Below are positions 8,863-16,608 of a stretch of DNA of 59,780 nt, in pieces. The notes beneath the pieces were generated by a model. It searched no databases. It was not told the origin of the DNA and was given only the letters and a program-made list of their open reading frames with translations. How positions within the stretch are numbered: the first letter of the stretch is position 1; each line of letters starts with the position of its first letter. This stretch comes from SpSt-1165 sp964391725. GTDB lineage: Bacteria > Chloroflexota > Anaerolineae > Anaerolineales > Anaerolineaceae. The DNA lies in NCBI GenBank assembly GCA_964391725.1, contig CAYMNB010000013.1, positions 1 to 59,780 on the forward strand. The letters run 5' to 3'. A program made the translations under genes and the position numbers.

Positions 8863-10374
8863 TCAATAGGCTCCGCGCCGGCTGATCATTGCCTGGGGCG
8901 TGCGGAAAATGAGTTGCAGATCCATCCAGATGCTCCAGTTGCGGATATAATACATATCCATCTGCACCCGCTCCTGATAAGTTATATCTGAGCGGCCGCT
9001 TACCTGCCATAATCCGGTGATCCCCGGACGCACCGTCAGCAGGTTCATGCCATATTTCCGATACTCCACCATCTCCTCAGGCGAGATCATGCGTGGCCCG
9101 ACCACAGACATTTCACCACGCAGCACATTGAAGAATTGCGGAAACTCATCCAGGCTCAATGTGCGGATAATGCGGCCGATGCGCGTAACCCGCGGATCAT
9201 CCTTCAACTTATGCTCTGTTTCCAGTTTTTTCTTGAGTTCAGGATAGTCCTCCAGTATTTCGTTGCCATTGACATACATGGTGCGAAACTTAAGAGCATC
9301 AATCTCTTTGCCCTTCACCCCCATCACTCGCCGCCGGTGGAAGATCGGGCCGGGTGAATCCAGCTTGATCAAGATACCGAGAACAATGGTCAAGGGAATC
9401 ACAAACACCATTGCGGCCAGTGCAAAAGAAATATCAAGCATGAATTTCAAGAAATGATCAACCCCTGTCAAACGAAATTCATTGACCTTCACCAATGGCA
9501 CCGATGCAAAGTTATCGATTTCCAACCCGGTGGTGATGATCTCGTATAAACCGGATGACAGTCGCATGGTCACTTCATCTGTCATGCCAAACAATTGGAA
9601 CAGCGACAGAATTTGCTGGTTGTTAACCGCGCTGGAAGTGACAATCACCTCCTGCACCCCAATTTCGCGGGTGATAGCCTCCACCTCTGACAACGACCCC
9701 AACACAGTCAGATCGCCCAATACAGGCGTTCCTGCTTCTAGCCCGTCAGCAACGAACCCTGCCAATTGCAAACCTGAATAGCGCTCATTCAAAAACTGCC
9801 CTGCCAGCAGCCGTGATTCTTCGTTGGCACCGACAATGATGGTAGGGATCAAAAAATACCCTCTCAGCCGCAGCCGGTAAAAAATAGCCTGCATCACTAC
9901 ACGGCCGGCAATGGTCAGTAGATAGACAAAACCCCAAATCAAGATTATCCAACCACGCGCAATTGTAATTTCATTGACAAGGAAGTCCACCACGATCAAC
10001 ACAAACATGGGGATAGTGGTGGCGCTGAATAATTTGGAGAACAGGCGTGTCCGACACAAATTTTCTTTAACAGCATACAAACCATACAGACGAAAAGTGA
10101 GCCGCCAGATGGGCAACAACAGCAGCCCCAAGAGGAAATAAAACAGCAATTGAGAATTCTCTTCGTGCACATAGAAAAAGGGCAGATTGGCGTTGAATCG
10201 CACCAGATAGGCCAGCACAAAACCAACCATAATCATCAAGGTATCCATCCATTTGTAGCCCCAGGTCAGATATTTCCACTGTGATCGCTGCAAGGCTTGC
10301 GAAGGGTTGCGGGTCGTCCGCCGGTGGTATTTTGTTGACAGAGAAAAATCGGGTATATAAATATCACTTCTCAT
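8863..10374 (-). CDS. Polyprenyl-phosphate sugar-1-phosphate transferase (WbaP/CpsE-like)
   Basis: The first 150 residues hold four to five membrane helices, the middle holds a CoA-binding-like Rossmann fold (PTIIVGANEESRLL), and the last 200 residues form the bacterial sugar transferase domain. Its hallmarks are KFRTM, the Asp-Glu of LDEFPQ, SVVGPR and RPGITGLWQVSGRS. These enzymes start polysaccharide synthesis by placing a sugar phosphate on undecaprenyl phosphate. This is the committing step for the glycan made by this region. It is the first gene of the run with the epimerase and hddA. A TTGACA lies at 10520-10525 upstream but has no good -10 at normal spacing. Confidence 0.93.
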   Translation of the reverse strand: MRSDIYIPDFSLSTKYHRRTTRNPSQALQRSQWKYLTWGYKWMDTLMIMVGFVLAYLVRFNANLPFFYVHEENSQLLFYFLLGLLLLPIWRLTFRLYGLYAVKENLCRTRLFSKLFSATTIPMFVLIVVDFLVNEITIARGWIILIWGFVYLLTIAGRVVMQAIFYRLRLRGYFLIPTIIVGANEESRLLAGQFLNERYSGLQLAGFVADGLEAGTPVLGDLTVLGSLSEVEAITREIGVQEVIVTSSAVNNQQILSLFQLFGMTDEVTMRLSSGLYEIITTGLEIDNFASVPLVKVNEFRLTGVDHFLKFMLDISFALAAMVFVIPLTIVLGILIKLDSPGPIFHRRRVMGVKGKEIDALKFRTMYVNGNEILEDYPELKKKLETEHKLKDDPRVTRIGRIIRTLSLDEFPQFFNVLRGEMSVVGPRMISPEEMVEYRKYGMNLLTVRPGITGLWQVSGRSDITYQERVQMDMYYIRNWSIWMDLQLIFRTPQAMISRRGAY

Positions 10375-10558
10375 AGTATCGATCCACTTTTCATAATCGG
10401 TATTTTTGTCTGCTGGCCGTGCTCCGCCCTTCCGACATAGTTATGGCTGCCGGTTGGGAGGTTGAACCTGTAACAAAATCAATTGTCTATCTGTAAAGAT
10501 GAAACATTAACAAATCTTGTGTCAAAAGAAGAAGAGAGAAAATTTTCGTTGCCAATGA

Positions 10559-10897
10559 TCAATAAAAACGGAAATTCAAGAACTGGATGCCAACACCCAA
10601 CACGCCTTCGCCAAATAATTCCGTTCTAACCACAATCGCCCTGGTGGTGACGTTGGAGCTTCCGTAATCAAGTGAGCCGGTAGGAAATGAGATTTTCACG
10701 GTAATGATCTGCCCCACTTCTACAGTGCGATTGATCGTCAGATACGCCCCCCCTGCACTGAGATTAAGCACTTTGACGATTTCCTCGAATTTTTTTCCAT
10801 CACCAAAACGACCGCGAACGATGCCGGCATAGTCACAAACAATTCTTTCATAGGATCGTCGTTCTTCAATGAAAGCACGTTTGGAATCCTGATTCAT
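10559..10897 (-). CDS. PilZ-domain c-di-GMP-binding protein
   Basis: A single PilZ domain of about 112 residues. Both nucleotide-contact motifs are visible: R14-x3-R18 within ERRSYER, and N45-x-S47-x-x-G50 in LNLSAGG. It likely senses c-di-GMP and adjusts an envelope process, perhaps the polysaccharide genes directly downstream. The start at 10897 is chosen because GGAGG lies six bases upstream; a longer frame to 10936 has no such site. It is a single-domain protein with no membrane helix. Confidence 0.87.
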   Translation of the reverse strand: MNQDSKRAFIEERRSYERIVCDYAGIVRGRFGDGKKFEEIVKVLNLSAGGAYLTINRTVEVGQIITVKISFPTGSLDYGSSNVTTRAIVVRTELFGEGVLGVGIQFLNFRFY

Positions 10898-11044
10898 AGG
10901 AAACCTCCGCTTTCTGATTCTGTTACTCTCAGGCAAAGAAAGTAATGATTAACTTGGGGTTTGTTAACTATAGGCAATTGCTGAAGGATTTACATCGGCA
11001 AAACAGATTGACTTTTATTGCAACAAACCGCCACTAAATAAACA

Positions 11045-11072
11045 CAGACCGGGCATATATATACCCGGTCTG
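11045..11072 (-). terminator. Intrinsic terminator-like hairpin after the LuxR-type gene
   Basis: Perfect 9-bp stem CAGACCGGG/CCCGGTCTG with a 10-base loop. On the minus strand it is followed by TGTTTATTTAG, a T-rich tract. It lies 54 bases past the stop of the LuxR-type gene and before the PilZ gene, so it should separate the two transcripts. Confidence 0.72.
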
Positions 11073-11125
11073 ATGGCACATTTGTGCTATTGCAATTGTT
11101 TCAGATGGCGAAATTCCGCAGAAAA

Positions 11126-11806
11126 TTACACTATATTGTGGCTATTAGCAAACACCAATAACTCCAACCGGCTCGTGACCGTTAATTTGCTGTATATAGA
11201 AGTAAGATGGTGCCGAATGGTCGACTCACTCAGGCTCAATTGCTCGGCAATTTGCTGATTCTTGTAACCCCGCCCGATTAGTTTGATGACATCTTTCTCT
11301 CGTTCCGTGAGTTCCAAAATAGCTTGTTCGGCTGGGTCCTGAGGTTTAGGTTCATGACTGTGCGAAACTGAATGAATGAAATCTGCCACCAGTGAGCGAT
11401 CGATCCACACCTCGCCTTCATTCACCTTGCGAATGGCTTTGATCAGCACAGCGGGGCTCTGTGATTTACACACAACACCAAGCGCCCCCTGTTCAATCCC
11501 GCGAATAGTCAATTGCTCGCCTTCCTCAGGCAGCGAAAGCAAAATGATGCGAGAAAGTTTCGATTTCTTTAGTAATTTGGGGATGTAGTCCGGACTCAGA
11601 TCACAGGCAGGAGCCAGTTTCAGCAGGATGATATCGGGTTGTTGAGCTTCGACAAGCTCCATTCCCTCATCCCACTGCCCGCTATCCCCCACGACCTTCA
11701 TATCCGGTTGTTCATCAACAACGCGAACCAGTCCAGCACGCACCAAGGCTTTTGGATCAATGATGACGACTCGAATGGATTGTTCTGACTTGGTTTCTGT
11801 ACCCAC
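11126..11806 (-). CDS. LuxR/NarL-type regulator with degenerate receiver domain
   Basis: Residues 10-125 align to a response regulator receiver and residues 160-225 form a LuxR helix-turn-helix (LTEREKDVIKLIGRGYKNQQ). The expected phosphoacceptor Asp in the DIILLDL position is Lys63 (DIILLKLAP). The acidic pair at the start is D17-P18 rather than Asp-Asp. The conserved later Lys (VVCKS) is kept. Phosphorylation-based switching is therefore unlikely; it may bind a ligand or act constitutively. No sensor kinase gene is adjacent. Start is GTG with AGGAAG six bases upstream. A near-consensus promoter about 300 bases upstream implies a long leader. Confidence 0.9.
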   Translation of the reverse strand: MGTETKSEQSIRVVIIDPKALVRAGLVRVVDEQPDMKVVGDSGQWDEGMELVEAQQPDIILLKLAPACDLSPDYIPKLLKKSKLSRIILLSLPEEGEQLTIRGIEQGALGVVCKSQSPAVLIKAIRKVNEGEVWIDRSLVADFIHSVSHSHEPKPQDPAEQAILELTEREKDVIKLIGRGYKNQQIAEQLSLSESTIRHHLTSIYSKLTVTSRLELLVFANSHNIV

Positions 11807-12341
11807 CGATTGCTTCCTGACTCTCTCTTACCGTAATAATGAAGCAGAACAAAAAGAATAATGACTTAATTTCCTGAAAGCTGGGTGACTGAATATGGGA
11901 AGTAGTGTCAGTTTAATGAGATCCCATCAATAATGTAGTATTCCCCTTGATTGAGTAGCGATGTCACCATTTCCTGTTGCAACGAACGTGCCCAATTCCC
12001 ACAAACTATGAACAAAAAAACAATGGGTTGAAATGCCAACAGGCTGCTATCTTTTAAAAAGTACTTTACAAAACTGTAATCTTAAAAATTCTTCTTGCCA
12101 TTGTTAATGTGATTATAGCCATTATCTATAGCCGGGTCAACACGGTAAGTGTGCCTGATGGTATGGCACAAATAGATGGCTGTACCGTCCCCGCCGTAAT
12201 CAGACTGTTCTATCAAAATAAAGCCAAACAACATCCTGTTGCAAATTCACAAAGATATTTCTCTACGCATCTATTAACAGGAGTAGCTATAGCATAGTCT
12301 ATTCAGAAATGACAACAAGCCCCCTTACCCACAGCCGCCAA
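11807..12341. other. Non-coding gap with promoter and long leader region
   Basis: No convincing gene in about 530 bases. It holds the minus-strand promoter at 12112-12140 and the inferred 300-base leader of the LuxR-type gene. A short inverted pair, ATGGGA (11895-11900) and TCCCAT (11922-11927), is the only structure I see. No known riboswitch core was recognised. A 62-codon plus-strand frame here has no ribosome site and crosses the promoter. Confidence 0.6.
12112..12140 (-). promoter_or_regulatory. Sigma-70-type promoter (TTGACC-17-TATAAT)
   Basis: Minus-strand TTGACC (12140-12135), a 17-base spacer and a perfect TATAAT (12117-12112). Transcription would start near 12105 and read into the LuxR-type gene after about 300 untranslated bases. 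It could instead make a small RNA from this gap. Confidence 0.65.
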
Positions 12342-13289
12342 TCAAATATTTTTCAGCAGCAAAGCTGTCTCGTAGATTGATTGTGCCATGTGACTGATGA
12401 TTCTGATTTCATGTTGTGTTAACCTGGACTTTTTTTGGATGCTATCCTGATGAATTTTCGTGTGATAAACCGGATTATATGGCAGGTCAATGAACTCATA
12501 GATTTCGGGAAGGACTGACTCTTTATTCAAAACCAGATCATCGTAGTCAACCACAAGCATTTTTTCACCGCCGAAGACACCAAACAACTCAATCAATTGG
12601 CGCGTCTTGGCAACATATACATCACAGGCTTTGTGAACCCGGCTGACTGCTTTGATGCCGAAATAATGATAAAGGGCGCTGTCAAAACCTTTTATTTCGC
12701 CGGCAGCGCAAGCCTTGAATGTGCCATCCAGCGATCGCGGCGCCCAATTGTACAAAAGCGAATAAACCACCGAGAACGGGTTGCGCAGCATCCAAATAAT
12801 TTTGTATTCCCCGCTATGCTGATAGTATTCAACATAATGCTCATCTACATACGTGGTTTGAAAGCAATACCTGCCAGATGCAGGAGCAGGCTTGCGCCCG
12901 GCCAAAATAAGCGCAGCATCCAATTCGTCATCACGGCCTTGCCAGTAGTTCACCATCCCCTCACTCTGGAAAATGATCCTGGCCAGCATCGTTGTGCCAG
13001 AACGCTGACAACCGGTTACCAGCACCGCCTGCTGAAATTGATCAAGTGTTTTCAGAAGTTTACAATCGGTTTCTCTAATTTGCGCCGTAAATTGCTGCCA
13101 GTTTTGGATGGGGGTCTTTTTTTGAGCAATCAGTGATGGATTCATTTCGATTGTTTTCGTCAATCTTTGGAGAATTTGCCAAAGACATTTGGGTGATGAT
13201 AACCCGGTCTTAGCCAGGCCAGGGAAATCTAATTTTTCTATTCTGAGCGTAGCACGAATCAATGCAGATAACAAGGGCGTTGATTCCAA
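12342..13289 (-). CDS. Sulfotransferase-family protein
   Basis: The PAPS-binding 5'-phosphosulfate loop is seen as GCQRSGTTMLAR, and the 3'-phosphate site as WMLRNPFSVVYSLLYN (Arg and Ser positions kept). These mark a PAPS-dependent sulfotransferase that could sulfate a glycan or lipid. The C-terminal half is typical in length. The start is uncertain: the TTG at 13289 gives 315 residues but has no ribosome site, while an internal ATG at 13145 gives a shorter protein still containing the fold. It follows the FAD oxidoreductase gene by about 50 bases. Confidence 0.8.
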   Translation of the reverse strand: MESTPLLSALIRATLRIEKLDFPGLAKTGLSSPKCLWQILQRLTKTIEMNPSLIAQKKTPIQNWQQFTAQIRETDCKLLKTLDQFQQAVLVTGCQRSGTTMLARIIFQSEGMVNYWQGRDDELDAALILAGRKPAPASGRYCFQTTYVDEHYVEYYQHSGEYKIIWMLRNPFSVVYSLLYNWAPRSLDGTFKACAAGEIKGFDSALYHYFGIKAVSRVHKACDVYVAKTRQLIELFGVFGGEKMLVVDYDDLVLNKESVLPEIYEFIDLPYNPVYHTKIHQDSIQKKSRLTQHEIRIISHMAQSIYETALLLKNI

Positions 13290-13340
13290 AAATCAGAACC
13301 AATCCTATCTGGAGCGGTCAAGATGATGGCTGGCTGCCAC

Positions 13341-14924
13341 CTATTTCCTTTTGCCCAGCTTCCGGCTCACCTGGTCAGCTGCGATTTTGCCGGTCAATAT
13401 CGAGATAGGCAGCCCTGACGGGCTGTAGGTCCACTGCCCCGCCTGCCACACGTCCGCCACCGGGGTTCTTACCGCGTTCATGATTCTTGTCAGGCGGCTT
13501 TCAGCGGGCATCACCTCATTGAGGAACGACCAGCCTGTGATGGCACCTTCATGATTGCCAGTCAACTGCTCCATGGTGAGAGGGGTCGAGGAAAATTGGT
13601 GAATCACTTCGGCATGGATATCGGGGAAGATACTCTGATCGAGTGCATTGATCATGAGTTCTTCACACAGTTTTTTGAACTCCTCATACCAGCCCTGTTC
13701 TTGAATCTGTTTGGTGAATTGATAATCAAACAAAACACTGATGATCAGGCCGGTTTTGCCTTCCGGCGCCAGGCTGGCATCGCGCATGACCGGACAGGCA
13801 ATCTCATAGGTGGTCAGGGCAAAATACTTCCCCAGCCATTGCTCAGCAGCCTCGCGGCTTTGTCCATAAGGAATCGGACCCGCCTGTGACTGTCCATCGC
13901 GCTTGGGTGTGTAGAAGAAGTGCTCGCTGGCGATCTTCTCAAATGCCTGTCGGTCACGGTTCACCGCCAGATACAGGGTGAAGATGGAGTCATTGCCGCG
14001 TTTATCTTCCAGCAATTGCTGCCTTGCCTGAATAGTTTCTCGTTGTTTTTGGCTGTTGAGTGCGCTGAGGTCAAGCAATTGGTAGAGGGTTCGGTTGTCC
14101 GCTGCCCAGATCAATTGCCGGTATTCATGCAGATTGCCTTGTTGATCTCTCACCTGATGACGTGCAGGATCAACATTTTCAATGACACAATCGGTCTGAA
14201 TCTGGCCGCCTTGCTGCCGGATGAAATCAACCAAGGCTTCGATCAACTTCCCGGTTCCCCCGCGCGGATAATTGTAGTCAAGGTAGATTTTCAAATAACT
14301 TAACGCAAAGAAGGCAGGCGTTTTCTGGAAAAAGTGCTGGGTGATAATATCCAATAAAGCCTGGTTTTGGGTGAACTGCCGCAAATAGTTTTCGGCAGGT
14401 TCATTCATCGCGGAAATTTTCCCCACCGTGGTGGCATATTTGAACATCCACGGCATAATTTTCTTTAGCATATATTCACGGTCTTTTTTGAAATCGAGGA
14501 ACATGGGGTTCTTGATGCCGTACTGAATTTCCATGTAATACATGATTTCGCGAATCTTCTCGATGATCAATGCGATCTCGGCAGCGCTCTCAGGATACAG
14601 GTCGTTTAATAGCGTCTGGTAATCCGCCAGACTTTCCTCAGACGTAAACTGAATGACCTTATCTTCGATCCCCATAGAAACGTGATTCTTAACAAACTCG
14701 ATTTCAATCCCCAGGTTATCGAGCATCGGGAAAAGAATGCCGGAATCTTCCAGCGCACGAATGCCACCGTCATAGACAAATCCATCGCGTTCAAACGAGT
14801 TGATCAGCCCGCCGCAATTGGACTGTTTTTCACAAAGAAGCACCTTTTTCCCCGCCTTAGAAAGGTAAGCCGTCGCAATCAGTCCTGCAATTCCGCCTCC
14901 GACCACGATCACATCATACCCCAT
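13341..14924 (-). CDS. CrtI/phytoene-desaturase-like FAD-dependent oxidoreductase
   Basis: The N-terminal dinucleotide fold (VIVVGGGIAGLIATAYLS, then LLCEK) binds FAD. The segments NCGGLINSFERDGFVYDGG and the C-terminal AGQWTYSPSGLP region are characteristic of the carotenoid desaturase/isomerase family of about 500 residues. It likely desaturates or isomerises a polyprenoid or other lipid. The ATG at 14924 lies eight bases after AGAGGAG. Downstream is the sulfotransferase and upstream an SDR and an NTF2-like gene, so together they may modify one hydrophobic product; this is inference. Confidence 0.87.
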   Translation of the reverse strand: MGYDVIVVGGGIAGLIATAYLSKAGKKVLLCEKQSNCGGLINSFERDGFVYDGGIRALEDSGILFPMLDNLGIEIEFVKNHVSMGIEDKVIQFTSEESLADYQTLLNDLYPESAAEIALIIEKIREIMYYMEIQYGIKNPMFLDFKKDREYMLKKIMPWMFKYATTVGKISAMNEPAENYLRQFTQNQALLDIITQHFFQKTPAFFALSYLKIYLDYNYPRGGTGKLIEALVDFIRQQGGQIQTDCVIENVDPARHQVRDQQGNLHEYRQLIWAADNRTLYQLLDLSALNSQKQRETIQARQQLLEDKRGNDSIFTLYLAVNRDRQAFEKIASEHFFYTPKRDGQSQAGPIPYGQSREAAEQWLGKYFALTTYEIACPVMRDASLAPEGKTGLIISVLFDYQFTKQIQEQGWYEEFKKLCEELMINALDQSIFPDIHAEVIHQFSSTPLTMEQLTGNHEGAITGWSFLNEVMPAESRLTRIMNAVRTPVADVWQAGQWTYSPSGLPISILTGKIAADQVSRKLGKRK

Positions 14925-14972
14925 ACTGAACACTCCTCTACATCACGTCTGTGGAATATGTTACCACCACTA

Positions 14973-15893
14973 TTATATCAAATCTGACAAACCGGTTAAC
15001 TGTTCAGATATTTTCCAGACCTGCTTGCCCATAACTCGATCCAACGCGTGAGCGGCTGGTTTTTCTTGTGTCGTCAGGTTGTAGAATTTACCGCTCTCGT
15101 CCGCCATTTCGGGTGCAGCAAGCAAGTAATAAATGGCATCGGCAGCAATCACCGGGGCTTTGAGGAACCACCATAAGATATAGCGCTGGTAGAAGCGATA
15201 TAGAAACCCATTGTCCATACCGATGTTGCTGCGCACAGCACCGGGATGCATGGCATTGATGGTGACGCCACTGCCCTGCAAAACATCGTTCATATCCCAG
15301 ATCGTCAATAGCTGCGCTGTCTTGGCAGCGCCATAGCCCTGCAGCCCTTTATAGCGCCGTTTTGACCAATCCAGATCATCCAGGTCAAGCCCGTTAAAGC
15401 GGTGCCCCTCAGAATTGATATACAGGATACGGGCCGGGGCAGAATCCCGCAGGCGGTCAAGCAGCAGACGGGTGAATAGAAAAGAGGCCAGATGGTTCAC
15501 ACAGAAAACAGACTCCAATCCTTGCGGCGTCAGGCGCCGTTGCGTAGCATGAATACCAGCATTATTCACCAACAGGTCGATGCGCGGTGTTTTTGCAAGG
15601 ACCTTTGCCGCGGCGCTGCGCACCTCATCCAAATGTAAAAAATCGGCCAGCACAATATCTACCTCAACCCCGTAGTCATTGACCAGTTCATGCTGGACAC
15701 GCACTGCTTTTTCCGGATTGCGGCAAACCAGCACCAGATTGGCCCCGCCTTGCGCCAGACGCCGCGCTGCCACATAGCCAACACCTGCGGTTGCGCCTGT
15801 GAGCACACATACCTTACCGTCCACTCGGGCGTCTGTCGTTTTTTGCGGCATGCGCGCATTGACCATAAATTGGAGTTCTTCCGGTACCTGCAT
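14973..15893 (-). CDS. Short-chain dehydrogenase/reductase, retinol-dehydrogenase-like
   Basis: Rossmann fold with the cofactor loop TGATAGVG, the NNAG motif, a catalytic Ser in YINSEGH, and Tyr-Lys in YGAAK. The 306-residue length and the HPGAVRSNIG segment match the RDH/WWOX-like classical SDR group. An Arg after the second strand (VCRNPEKA) favours NADP(H). It probably reduces or oxidises a carbonyl or alcohol on a lipid-like substrate. Start ATG follows GGGGAG. The gene begins 10 bases after the NTF2-like gene ends. Confidence 0.9.
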   Translation of the reverse strand: MQVPEELQFMVNARMPQKTTDARVDGKVCVLTGATAGVGYVAARRLAQGGANLVLVCRNPEKAVRVQHELVNDYGVEVDIVLADFLHLDEVRSAAAKVLAKTPRIDLLVNNAGIHATQRRLTPQGLESVFCVNHLASFLFTRLLLDRLRDSAPARILYINSEGHRFNGLDLDDLDWSKRRYKGLQGYGAAKTAQLLTIWDMNDVLQGSGVTINAMHPGAVRSNIGMDNGFLYRFYQRYILWWFLKAPVIAADAIYYLLAAPEMADESGKFYNLTTQEKPAAHALDRVMGKQVWKISEQLTGLSDLI

Positions 15894-15902
15894 TTGCTCC
15901 CC

Positions 15903-16373
15903 CTATCCAAAGTATCTGCGCATAAATCGCCGGTACATTTTCTTAAAGCGCGGGATGCCGTTAAAGATATCACCCCACAGATCATAATAATCTCGCTGCT
16001 CAACGATCATGCCATCCTCATCCAGGGTCAATTTGGTACAACCATAGATAGGTGTACTGGGAAATTTGCGGAAAATCATCACCATCTTCCATTGAAAGAA
16101 AACAATATTACCGTCCATCACAATCGAATCAATATCCATGTTCAATTGTTCGCAGCGCTGGGTCAAGCGCTCGCACATCACCAAAAAATCCTCTTTGCCC
16201 TCAATCCGCTGAATGGTGTCCTGAAAGATGATATCGTCATGATAATAGGGAAAGATGTGCGACCAGTCCGGCTTGCCTTCCTTGTTATAAGTGCGCGACC
16301 AGAGCGCAACAACAGACTCGGGGTTAAGAGGTTCTTTTTGAGCAGTATCCATGTCAGTTGTCACAATGTCCAT
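15903..16373 (-). CDS. NTF2-like/SnoaL-fold protein
   Basis: About 157 residues with the pattern of the NTF2-like fold: an N-terminal helix pair (ESVVALWSRTYNKEG), then alternating strands containing FYxDDI-like FPYYHDDIIF, and a WxxxG-like terminal segment. Members are small-molecule isomerases, cyclases or cargo binders. It is in one operon with the SDR. The start is placed at the ATG at 16373; an upstream frame to 16484 encodes an unlikely hydrophobic leader and overlaps a TATAAT (16420-16425 on the minus strand) that may be its promoter. The specific activity is not known. Confidence 0.75.
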   Translation of the reverse strand: MDIVTTDMDTAQKEPLNPESVVALWSRTYNKEGKPDWSHIFPYYHDDIIFQDTIQRIEGKEDFLVMCERLTQRCEQLNMDIDSIVMDGNIVFFQWKMVMIFRKFPSTPIYGCTKLTLDEDGMIVEQRDYYDLWGDIFNGIPRFKKMYRRFMRRYFG

Positions 16374-16536
16374 AAAAAAATACCGTGTATTGGCATAAAA
16401 AAGAGGCAACAATGCTGGAATTATAAAGGAAATTTTAAATAAATGGAGCCTATCCTGAGCCCCCTCCCATAAGAAAATATTCATGCAATGTCACCCATTT
16501 AAGAAAAAAATTTACCGGCAACTCAACAACAAAACA

Positions 16537-16586
16537 AGAGGCTGCAACGAAAATTTGAAGTGAACTAATGGATTTTTACAGCCTCT
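16537..16586 (-). terminator. Long-loop terminator-like hairpin after the GH13 gene
   Basis: Inverted arms AGAGGCTG (16537-16544) and CAGCCTCT (16579-16586) with a 34-base loop. On the minus strand the structure is followed by TGTTTTGTTGTT. It lies just past the GH13 stop. The long loop lowers certainty. Confidence 0.5.
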
Positions 16587-16608
16587 CAAGTTTTGACAAC
16601 CATGTGTA

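Noticed and set aside
10520..10525. TTGACA as -35 of the sugar transferase promoter
   Set aside because: The base at the -10 position reads TCATCT at 17-base spacing; support is too weak.
12109..12297. 62-codon open frame on the plus strand
   Set aside because: No ribosome site, no recognisable fold, and it overlaps a convincing minus-strand promoter.
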